Part shown: positions 1 to 6,612 of the stretch, in pieces
Layout: the number at the start of each line of letters is the position of its first letter
Position numbering within the stretch: position 1 is the stretch's first letter
Source: UBA4421 sp028228615
GTDB lineage: Bacteria > Pseudomonadota > Gammaproteobacteria > Pseudomonadales > Azotimanducaceae
Assembly (NCBI GenBank): GCA_028228615.1
Contig: JAOJBS010000040.1
Coordinates: forward strand, 1-10,164
Direction: 5' to 3'
Length of the DNA: 10,164 bases
The notes under the pieces: generated by a model
Seen by the model: the letters and a program-made list of their open reading frames with translations, nothing else
What the model was told of the DNA's origin: nothing
Database searches by the model: none
Position numbers and translations under genes: made by a program

Positions 1-495
1 ATGGTGGGTGCATATCTGGGTGGGTTGCTGGACGATAAACTGGGTTCAATGAAAACTCTAAAAATTGCGGTGGGCATGAGTTCTTTAATACTGCTGACGC
101 TGGTGTCTTTCCAGCCAGGGACAATATTCTTTGTAGTCCCTGTATCTACGGAAGCAGTTTGGAGTTTTCCCTATTTCAGCACCGTTGCCGAAATAGCCTA
201 TTTTTGCACCAATCAGTTTTTTGCTTTGTTTTTTGTCACGGGGTTGTCTGCCTCGCGCACGTTGATGGCGCGCATTTCGCCCCCGCAAATGGCGGCGCAG
301 TTTTTTGGACTTTACGGACTGAGCGGTTCGGTGACGGCCTTTCTTGCACCTCTGCTGGTTGCGACCACAACAACCTACTTTCAGTCACAACGCGCGGGTT
401 TTGCCTCCCTAGTCATACTTATGCTCATTGGCGGCGTCATGCTACTTTGGGTAAAAGAAACACAGTCAACGGTAGCGCCGCGAGAGAATAGCTAA
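1..495 (+). CDS. MFS transporter, UMF1/Atg22-like, C-terminal part (5' end outside window)
   Basis: This is the C-terminal 164 residues of an inner-membrane major facilitator superfamily transporter. Members of this family normally run beyond 400 residues and the frame is open to the first base, so the true start lies upstream; the ATG at position 1 is probably an internal methionine. A loop with a motif-A-like signature (GGLLDDKLGSMKTL, residues 8-21) is followed by hydrophobic segments at about 22-46, 61-82, 102-123 and 132-151. The stretch from PPQMAAQFFGLYGLSGSVTA (residues 94-113) resembles the conserved late loop and helix of UMF1/Atg22-like permeases. The substrate cannot be told; some relatives are linked to amino acid or small-metabolite efflux. 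It ends with TAA at 493-495 and is convergent with the sulfatase gene, so it is not in that operon. The superfamily call is solid and the UMF1 subfamily call is from motif memory. Confidence 0.8.
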   Translation: MVGAYLGGLLDDKLGSMKTLKIAVGMSSLILLTLVSFQPGTIFFVVPVSTEAVWSFPYFSTVAEIAYFCTNQFFALFFVTGLSASRTLMARISPPQMAAQFFGLYGLSGSVTAFLAPLLVATTTTYFQSQRAGFASLVILMLIGGVMLLWVKETQSTVAPRENS

Positions 496-521
496 CTAGA
501 CTTGGTTACCGGGCTGTTAGT

Positions 522-537
522 TGACTAGAACTAGTCA
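522..537. repeat. Short perfect inverted repeat between convergent genes
   Basis: TGACTAG (522-528) and CTAGTCA (531-537) form a perfect 7-bp inverted repeat around two bases. It overlaps the stop codon of the sulfatase gene (TAG, minus strand, 533-531) and lies 26 bp past the MFS gene stop. It could act as a small bidirectional 3' end hairpin for the two convergent transcripts. However, the 2-base centre forces opening of a stem pair, and no T-run follows on either strand, so a terminator role is weakly supported. Confidence 0.35.
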
Positions 538-2384
538 TTGGGCCTTTGGCCCACGACCACCTCACTGACTTGCCACCCATAGCGCACAGATTTTGCTTCT
601 ATTGTGTTAACAGGCGTGTTGGTAGAAGCGTTAGCAGAAGTACTTGTAGAAGCGTTAAGCGAAACTGGATGAGTATAAAGTTGCCAAGAGCTGTTGCCAC
701 CTAGACGGTAACCAATACTTGCCCCAATGGGGCTGGTGATCACGGCCTGTTGCCCCTGCCAAGTTATTTCCACCGGGGGTGTTTGGGGGATGTTGCCGGC
801 ATCAAGAAATTCTTCGCGCATAACGCTCTCTGGTACAACGGCGGTATCACCTACCCGAAGAATAAACTCATCCAACGCAGTGCGCATAGTGTTGCGCACC
901 TGGGTCATCTCTAATGCCTGGGCAAGATTGTTTAATTCATGTGGATCATTGCGTATGTCGTATAGCTGTTCACGGCCTGCAGGCAGAAACCATGCGTCCT
1001 GCGCTGGTGGTAATAATCCCGCTTGGTGCGCCGCTCGCCAAGCACGCGTCATATCTAAATTGTCTCTGTAGGCCAGCGCATGACCGCCGGGGACTTGCGG
1101 GAAGTCACTGCGAATATATTTGTAGTCATGGCTACGTACGGCTCGCTGCTTGTCTATGACTTCATCTATTCGATCTCGTGAGGCATAGATGTATTGTCTT
1201 AATCCACGCTCACGGCTTGTTTTAGTGCTGTCGAGGCCTTGGAGAAAATCTCTGCCGTGGAGATAATCGGGTGGGCTAACGCCTGCCAGTTGTAAGATAG
1301 TCGGTGCTAGGTCTACAAAGCTGATCAGTTGACTGGTTAGCACTACGTTGTTGTCCTCACTATACCCTTCGACCTGTGGGCGAAGAGCGGAGAGGGTGCC
1401 TTTAGCTAACTGTTCAGGCACATAAATAATCATGGGGACATGAATGCCTGTATCTAATAATTCTCGCTTGGCCCGGGGTAAGCCGTCGCCGTGATCTGTG
1501 GTCCAGATAATAATTGTCGATTCCGCCAGGCCATCTTTTTCTAAGGCGGCCAAAATAGCGCCGACTTTTGCATCCATTGTACGAATGTTGTCGTAGTGCC
1601 GAGCGATGTCCTGCCTAACCTCAGGTAAGTCGGGGTAGTAAGGGGGCAATTCGATTGCGTTTGGATCGGTCTTGCTCGGGGCCACTAACCCTAGTGCTTG
1701 ACGAAATTTTTGTGTGCCCGCATGAATCTGGCTATGAGGTTTGCCGGTGGCGCGCATAACCCCGCTTTCATGGGTTTCGAGAAAATTGATGAGACCGAAA
1801 AAGGGTTGGTCTTTTGCACGTAAATGCCAGGGTGAGGCTGCTGCGGTTTGCGGAAATTGGCCGAGATCGCCCTCGCTGTCCCAGAGTGTAAATGGGCCGC
1901 TGTTGGCGGATACACCACTGAACTGGTAATCCAACTTACGGTCGGTGAAGGTGAAGTAGCCTTGGCTGCGTAGAATTTCTGGAAATGCTCTGAGTGACCT
2001 GGGTGGCTGTGCAAAGTAAGGGCCGAGGGGGCCAGTGGATGTGCGCATATTTTGCGCGCCGAAGCTGATTTGGTGTTGGCCGGTAATGAGTGCTGCGCGA
2101 CTGGGTGCGCAAACGCCGGCGGTGGTAAATACTTGTGTAAATCGGGCGCCGGTATTGGCCAGCTTATCTAAGTTTGGCGTGTGGGCTACGGTATCACCGT
2201 AGCTACCTAGTCTTGGCCCTAGGTCCTCGGCAACCAAGAGTAGAATGTTGGGTTGCTGTGTGTCAGCGGGACTTGCTGCCGCTGCAGTAAACGAAAACGC
2301 TAACAGAAGCGTTGGCAAAACTATTCTGGTTAGGTAGGGTTTACAATACATTGCGAGTCTCGTTGGTTGATGTTCTAGGTTCAT
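531..2384 (-). CDS. Exported type I (formylglycine) sulfatase, S1 family
   Basis: This enzyme hydrolyses a sulfate ester or N-sulfate, releasing inorganic sulfate outside the cytoplasm. The 617-residue product opens with a signal peptide (hydrophobic core about 21-37, Ala-rich cleavage region near 34-38). The maturation motif CAPSR at 92-96 makes Cys92 the predicted formylglycine, so a maturation enzyme must be encoded elsewhere. Calcium-site residues are E53-D54, where most relatives have two Asp, and D297-H298. The segment from D297 through K306 (DHGDGLPRAK) is typical of the heparan N-sulfatase-like branch, but the substrate is not proven. Residues about 537-576 resemble a small beta-sandwich of the chitobiase C-terminal type, interrupted by a Ser/Thr/Asn-rich linker (578-594). 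The start at 2384 lies 7 bp after the permease stop without a clear ribosome site; Met12 (2351) gives a more usual signal peptide and is a credible alternative. Confidence 0.9.
   Translation of the reverse strand: MNLEHQPTRLAMYCKPYLTRIVLPTLLLAFSFTAAAASPADTQQPNILLLVAEDLGPRLGSYGDTVAHTPNLDKLANTGARFTQVFTTAGVCAPSRAALITGQHQISFGAQNMRTSTGPLGPYFAQPPRSLRAFPEILRSQGYFTFTDRKLDYQFSGVSANSGPFTLWDSEGDLGQFPQTAAASPWHLRAKDQPFFGLINFLETHESGVMRATGKPHSQIHAGTQKFRQALGLVAPSKTDPNAIELPPYYPDLPEVRQDIARHYDNIRTMDAKVGAILAALEKDGLAESTIIIWTTDHGDGLPRAKRELLDTGIHVPMIIYVPEQLAKGTLSALRPQVEGYSEDNNVVLTSQLISFVDLAPTILQLAGVSPPDYLHGRDFLQGLDSTKTSRERGLRQYIYASRDRIDEVIDKQRAVRSHDYKYIRSDFPQVPGGHALAYRDNLDMTRAWRAAHQAGLLPPAQDAWFLPAGREQLYDIRNDPHELNNLAQALEMTQVRNTMRTALDEFILRVGDTAVVPESVMREEFLDAGNIPQTPPVEITWQGQQAVITSPIGASIGYRLGGNSSWQLYTHPVSLNASTSTSANASTNTPVNTIEAKSVRYGWQVSEVVVGQRPND
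622..657. repeat. In-frame 24-bp-period direct repeat inside the sulfatase gene
   Basis: GTAGAAGCGTTA occurs at 622-633 and again at 646-657, a period of 24 bp or eight codons. In the protein this gives the related octapeptides NASTSTSA and NASTNTPV (about residues 577-592). It looks like a small in-frame duplication that lengthened a Ser/Thr/Asn-rich linker near the C-terminus of the sulfatase. Confidence 0.6.
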
Positions 2385-2391
2385 TGGGTGG

Positions 2392-4278
2392 CTATAGATA
2401 GATAACCGACAGCAGGTAACTCAGAGTGATCCACATAATTAGTGTCAGCGGTAGCCCCACTTTGACAAAGTCGCCAAAGGTGTAGTTGCCGGCGCTCATC
2501 ACCAGTAAGTTCGTTTTGTAGGCCATAGGTGTGGCGTAGCTCATGTTCGCACCAAATAAGACGGCTAATACAAAGGCTTCAGCCGGTAGCTGTAAGTAGT
2601 TGGCTATGCCAATTGCGATGGGTGTGCCAATCACGGCGGCAGCGTTGTTTGAGACCACATTGGTCAAAATTGCCAGCAACAACATCAGCGCAGATAAAAT
2701 AATTGTTGGGCTTGCGCCTTGGGTGGCAAACAGAAATATTTCCGTGAGATAATTAGTTGCACCGGTTTTTTGCAGCGCCATACCCAGCGCCAGACTTGAG
2801 GCTACTACAAAATAAACAGAGGGGCTGACTGCACGGATTGCTGCACCAGTGCTCAGGCAACGCGTGAGTAACATCGCCGCTGTGCCGGTTAGAGAAGCCA
2901 CCGCTATGGGTAACAAGCCGGTACCCGCCAAAACCACGACGCTGATAATAATGGCCAGCGCAATAGGTGCTTTTTCAGTCTTTGGCAGTGTAATGCTGCC
3001 ATCTAAGACTAAAAATTCGGTAGAGCTCTTGAGTTGGCTGACCTGGTTTTTTGCGCCCTGTAGCAACAAGACATCGCCAGGTCTGAGAATGACTTGTTGT
3101 ATCTCTTGGCTTGCTTGCCAAATGTCTTTGCCCGCTCTATGCAGGGCTAACACGACCAGTTGGTGTTGTTGAATAAAGCGGGTTTCACCAAGGTTGGTTT
3201 GGTCTAGATCTGAGCCTTGTACAACCGCTACCTCCACCAATGTTTGGTCGTCAGCGGTGAGGGGGTGCTCATCGGAGATAGGTGTTGTCGAATAGGCAGA
3301 GGTTTCTTCGGAGGGGTTTTTAGATGCCTTTTTAGAAGAATCGGCTTGGGTTTTTTCAATGTCAGCATAAAGTACGCCCTCCAAAGCTTCCTCATATTGT
3401 TTGAGGTTTTGCGGCGTGTCGCGTATTCGCAGGCGATCTCCTTCGGCCAATACCAGATCTGGCAGTGGCATGACGACGGTGTCGTCGCGCAGAATTCTCT
3501 CCACCTGCATGGTGGGTCCTGCGGCGGTTCTGGCCTCGGCAAAGGTCTTACCAATCATATGACTGTCTTGGCTTATTTGTAGGCGTGCTTCAAATAGTCT
3601 GGGTGAGTGGTCGCTCAGGTTTGAGCTTCGGTCCGGTAATAATTTCGGCGCAATGAGCCAAAGATAGAGAAGGGCCACACCACTAGAGAGCAATGCCGGT
3701 AGGGCGAAATCGAACATGCCAAATTCCTTTAGCCCTTGTTCTTGTGCAAGGCTGACCACCAGTAAGTTAGTAGAAGTACCAATGGTGGTTGCCATGCCGC
3801 CAACTAAGGTGGCAAAGCCCATAGGCATGAGGACTTTCGAGGGCGACTTATTAGTGCGCAGACACACGGAAATAAGTATGGGCAACAGCAATACGACAAT
3901 TGGCGTGTTGTTGACGAACGCAGACAGCACGCCGCCCACTATGAGGGTCAGCAGCAGTGAGAAAACCGGCGCTTTACCCCATAGGCCTGACAGTATTCGC
4001 CCCACAGGTTCTAGCGCACCGGTGCGCACTAAGCCTTGGCCCAACACCATAAGGGCGCACACACTGATCAGTGCTTCATGGGCTAAACCGGCGAAAAAGT
4101 CGGTGGCTTTTACCTCTTCAAACGGCGCGACGGCAAAGCCCAGGACAATGATACCAAGCAAGCACAGAGCGGTGATTTCAAGTTTCAGTTCTTCTCTGCT
4201 GAACAGCACCAGGGCGACTACGGTTAAAGCCATCATGGCAATCGCATGGGGGTTGGGTAACTGGGGCATTTCAATCAT
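2392..4278 (-). CDS. SLC13-type anion permease with two RCK_C (TrkA_C) domains
   Basis: This is an inner-membrane carrier of the SLC13/DASS group within the ion transporter superfamily, 628 residues. The N-terminal membrane half spans about 11-212 and the C-terminal half about 436-627. Each half carries the paired family signatures: VNNTP (122-126) and GTSTN (167-171) in the first, SNN (543-545) and ATPMAYKTN (582-590) in the second. Two RCK_C-like cytosolic modules lie between them (about 227-305 and 346-427), as in the sulfate-transporting SLC13 relatives of bacteria and algae. A Lys/Ser/Glu-rich, probably disordered linker of about 40 residues (306-345) separates the modules. The sulfatase gene follows after 7 bp, so cotranscription is likely and favours sulfate as the substrate; dicarboxylates or other anions remain possible. 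The start at 4278 has only a weak ribosome site (GGA about 9 bases upstream); Met4 is an alternative. Confidence 0.88.
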   Translation of the reverse strand: MIEMPQLPNPHAIAMMALTVVALVLFSREELKLEITALCLLGIIVLGFAVAPFEEVKATDFFAGLAHEALISVCALMVLGQGLVRTGALEPVGRILSGLWGKAPVFSLLLTLIVGGVLSAFVNNTPIVVLLLPILISVCLRTNKSPSKVLMPMGFATLVGGMATTIGTSTNLLVVSLAQEQGLKEFGMFDFALPALLSSGVALLYLWLIAPKLLPDRSSNLSDHSPRLFEARLQISQDSHMIGKTFAEARTAAGPTMQVERILRDDTVVMPLPDLVLAEGDRLRIRDTPQNLKQYEEALEGVLYADIEKTQADSSKKASKNPSEETSAYSTTPISDEHPLTADDQTLVEVAVVQGSDLDQTNLGETRFIQQHQLVVLALHRAGKDIWQASQEIQQVILRPGDVLLLQGAKNQVSQLKSSTEFLVLDGSITLPKTEKAPIALAIIISVVVLAGTGLLPIAVASLTGTAAMLLTRCLSTGAAIRAVSPSVYFVVASSLALGMALQKTGATNYLTEIFLFATQGASPTIILSALMLLLAILTNVVSNNAAAVIGTPIAIGIANYLQLPAEAFVLAVLFGANMSYATPMAYKTNLLVMSAGNYTFGDFVKVGLPLTLIMWITLSYLLSVIYL

Positions 4279-4604
4279 GTGGCGTCCAATTTGTGCAAGG
4301 TGGTAAGTGCAAGAGTGTAAAAAGGCACGGTGACCTTTGGGACTGCAGAACCAAGCCTACTTCTGTTATCAATTTAGATCTATGCCGGTGCTTTTGGCTA
4401 CTATGCAGTACACTTGCGCAGCTTTATTATGTGCGGGCCTTGAATGTGGCCTGAGCGGCGGATATTCGAGTTATCAATTTTCGTGAATGATAGGGTGCGC
4501 AGCGCGGCGATTGCACAGCGTCTTTGCGGCAGTTTGGTTGTCACGCAGTTAAAAGTTGATAAAAAGATACGTTTTAATAGCAGAAGGAAAGGGAAAGTAG
4601 GTCC
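4279..4604. promoter_or_regulatory. Divergent intergenic region between the permease-sulfatase operon and thrS
   Basis: This 326-bp stretch has no convincing gene and must hold promoters for both the leftward permease-sulfatase operon and rightward thrS. I find no strong sigma70 pair on either strand. TATTAT (4425-4430) and the A/T-rich stretch around 4551-4580 are the most promoter-like segments for thrS, but neither has a good -35 at proper spacing. An 11-bp direct repeat, GTTATCAATTT, occurs at 4365-4375 and 4470-4480. Just before thrS, a purine-rich AAGGAAAGGGA (4584-4594) can serve as the ribosome binding site. An in-frame TAG at 4578-4580 rules out an N-terminal extension of thrS. Confidence 0.5.
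4365..4480. repeat. Pair of identical 11-mers 105 bp apart upstream of thrS
   Basis: GTTATCAATTT is found at 4365-4375 and again at 4470-4480, both on the plus strand. The 105-bp start-to-start distance is close to ten turns of B-DNA, so both copies would face the same side of the helix. This fits a looping operator pair, but two 11-base A/T-rich words in 326 bp could also be chance. Confidence 0.3.
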
Positions 4605-6491
4605 ATGTCAGAAGCTCATGTTGAAGAAATTGAAAAAGATGATCTATACAAAGTTCGTCATAGTTTAGCGCACGTTCTGGCTCAGGCTGTTTTGGAAATT
4701 CGCCCCGGTAGCACTCTAGGGTTTGGTCCGCCTATTAGTGATGGCTTTTATTACGACTTCATTTTGTCCGAGCCGCTTACGGAAGAGGATTTTCCTGCGC
4801 TGATGCAAAAGATGAAGAAGATCATTAAGAAAGGTCAGCGTTTTGATCGCGAAGACCTCTCCGCAGAAGATGCGCTTGCGCGTATTAATGAGATGGGCGA
4901 ACCGTACAAAATGGAATACGGCGCTGAGTTGATTGAGAAGAACAGCTTGGAAAGCCTGTCTTTTTATCGCAATGGACCCTTCTTGGATATGTGCGAGGGG
5001 CCACATGTTCACACCACAAAGGACATTCCCCGCGACGCCTTCAAGTTGAGGAGCGTGGCCGGCGCTTATTGGCGCGGCAACTCCGACAACGTCATGATGA
5101 CACGGATTTATGCTTGGGCCTTTCTTGATAAGGAAACCCTAGACGCTCATGTAGAAGCTTTTGAAGAAGCCCAAGCCCGCGATCACAAGAAGTTAGGTCG
5201 TGAGCTGGGTATTTACACCATTGATAACGATATTGGTAAAGGTCTTCCGCTGTGGCTGCCTAACGGCACCATTATCCGTGATGAGTTAGAAAACCTTGCC
5301 AAGGAGTTGGAATTCAAAGGGGGTTATTCCAGAGTGGCCACACCCCATTTGGCCAAGGAATCTTTGTATCACACCACGGGCCACCTGCCTTATTACGCTG
5401 AAGACATGTACCCGCCCATGGAGCTGCTTGAATCCGCTCTAGAGGGTGAAGGCGGTGCAGAGGGAGAAGCAGGAGAGGGTGGCGAGCGGGTGGTTAAAGA
5501 ATCTTATCGCCTGCGCCCGATGAATTGCCCACATCACCATAAAGTTTTCTCTGCCGAACCGCGCAGTTATAGAGATTTGCCTTTGCGCTTAGCTGAATAT
5601 GGGCAGGTTTATCGCTTTGAAGACTCTGGCGCCGTCAGCGGTCTGGTCCGAGTGCGTGGTATGTGTATGAATGATGCGCATATCTACTGCACCAAAGAAC
5701 AGATTAAGGACGAGTTCAAATCGGTTATGGCCATGTACCAAGACGCTTACCGAATTCTTGGCTTAGACAATTTTCATGTACGCCTTTCGAAGTGGGATCC
5801 AGAAGACCCTAAGGGCAAGGAAAAGTTTGTCGATAATCCACAAGCTTGGCGCGACTCCGAGCAAGTACTTGAAGAGGTGCTTAATGAATTGGCAATCGAT
5901 TATAAGATTGGTTTAGGCGAGGGTGCTTTCTACGGACCCAAGATAGACATTCAGTTCAGTACCGTGACCGGCCGAGAAGAATCTGTTTCCACTGTGCAGT
6001 TAGATTTTGCCGTACCTGAACGAATGGGCTTGAAGTATGTGGGTTCAGATGGCGAAGAGCACACGCCGTTTTGTATTCACCGCGCTCCGTTCAGTACTCA
6101 TGAACGCATGGTTGCATTTTTGATTGAGCATTTTGCCGGTGCATTTCCCACTTGGCTTGCGCCAATTCAAGTTCAGTTGCTGACGGTTTCGGAACAGTAC
6201 GACGACTACGCTAACGAAATAGTAGCGCGCTTGCGCAACCAAATGGTGCGCGCAGAGCTGGCACCGTCGAATGACACGCTGCCGAAGAAAATACGTCAGG
6301 GTGCAACGCGTAAAATCCCTAATTTATTAATTATTGGTGAGCGTGAAGTGGCAGATGGCACCGTAACGTTGCGTAGATACGGGCATCAACAACAGCAAAC
6401 ATTTGCCGTGGCAGATTTTGAAGTGCTGTTGATTGACGCCATTAAACAGCGCTTGCCTGAAGTGGATACATCAAGCGCAGATAGCGCCTAA
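4605..6491 (+). CDS. thrS: Threonyl-tRNA synthetase lacking the TGS (N1) domain
   Basis: This class II synthetase charges tRNA(Thr) with threonine in the cytosol and clears mischarged Ser-tRNA(Thr). The 628-residue protein begins at the editing domain (about 15-200), with the editing-site residues H19, H23, C130 and H134 all present. The catalytic core (about 205-515) has motif 2 region PMNCPHH (305-311), zinc ligands C308, H359 and H492, and motif 3 ending HER (499-501). The anticodon-binding domain follows (about 518-615). The roughly 60-residue TGS domain of the E. coli enzyme is missing, and an in-frame stop at 4578 excludes a missed extension. A Gly/Glu-rich insert (about 275-297) sits before motif 2. 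PMNCPHH and FSTHER differ from the PMNCPGH and GSMER of E. coli, pointing to another ThrRS subclass. infC, rpmI and rplT do not follow; prc is convergent instead. Function is certain; whether it is the only ThrRS of the cell is unknown. Confidence 0.96.
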   Translation: MSEAHVEEIEKDDLYKVRHSLAHVLAQAVLEIRPGSTLGFGPPISDGFYYDFILSEPLTEEDFPALMQKMKKIIKKGQRFDREDLSAEDALARINEMGEPYKMEYGAELIEKNSLESLSFYRNGPFLDMCEGPHVHTTKDIPRDAFKLRSVAGAYWRGNSDNVMMTRIYAWAFLDKETLDAHVEAFEEAQARDHKKLGRELGIYTIDNDIGKGLPLWLPNGTIIRDELENLAKELEFKGGYSRVATPHLAKESLYHTTGHLPYYAEDMYPPMELLESALEGEGGAEGEAGEGGERVVKESYRLRPMNCPHHHKVFSAEPRSYRDLPLRLAEYGQVYRFEDSGAVSGLVRVRGMCMNDAHIYCTKEQIKDEFKSVMAMYQDAYRILGLDNFHVRLSKWDPEDPKGKEKFVDNPQAWRDSEQVLEEVLNELAIDYKIGLGEGAFYGPKIDIQFSTVTGREESVSTVQLDFAVPERMGLKYVGSDGEEHTPFCIHRAPFSTHERMVAFLIEHFAGAFPTWLAPIQVQLLTVSEQYDDYANEIVARLRNQMVRAELAPSNDTLPKKIRQGATRKIPNLLIIGEREVADGTVTLRRYGHQQQQTFAVADFEVLLIDAIKQRLPEVDTSSADSA

Positions 6492-6511
6492 TTTTCTCGC
6501 TTGTGGCGTTA

Positions 6512-6540
6512 GGCGCACTCCTTCTCTCAAAGAGTGCGCC
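6512..6540. terminator. Hairpin at the thrS 3' end, possibly bidirectional
   Basis: GGCGCACTC (6512-6520) and GAGTGCGCC (6532-6540) are perfect inverted arms of 9 bp with an 11-base loop, starting 21 bases after the thrS stop. The stem is G/C-rich and stable. No T-run follows on either strand, so it is not a canonical intrinsic terminator. It may act as a transcript-end stabiliser or a weak terminator for thrS and for the convergent prc gene. The remaining 72 bases up to the prc stop contain only weak 5-bp palindromes. Confidence 0.6.
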
Positions 6541-6612
6541 AATTGCCTACCTAGAGCACTGTGTTTCTAGAGGTGCCGCAAAAAGCGCAGGGAAAGGTGC
6601 GGTGATCGAGAT

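Noticed and set aside
3716..4306. 196-codon plus-strand open frame antisense to the permease gene
   Set aside because: It lies fully opposite the well-supported membrane half of the SLC13 permease, has no recognisable domain, and its Ser/Thr/Pro-rich composition is that of an antisense shadow.
4556..4578. TTGATA and TTTAAT considered as a sigma70 promoter for thrS
   Set aside because: The spacer is only 11 bp instead of about 17, and the start would fall inside the purine-rich ribosome-binding region.
4444..4668. 74-codon open frame upstream of thrS, considered as a separate or frameshifted TGS domain or leader peptide
   Set aside because: The translation has no TGS-like pattern, runs 64 bp into thrS in a different frame, and its basic composition looks random. 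It does not restore the missing domain.
6576..6602. Possible intrinsic terminator for prc on the minus strand (CCGCA/TGCGG with an internal T-run)
   Set aside because: The stem is only 4-5 bp and the T-run lies inside rather than after the best pairing; the 6512-6540 hairpin is a much better candidate.
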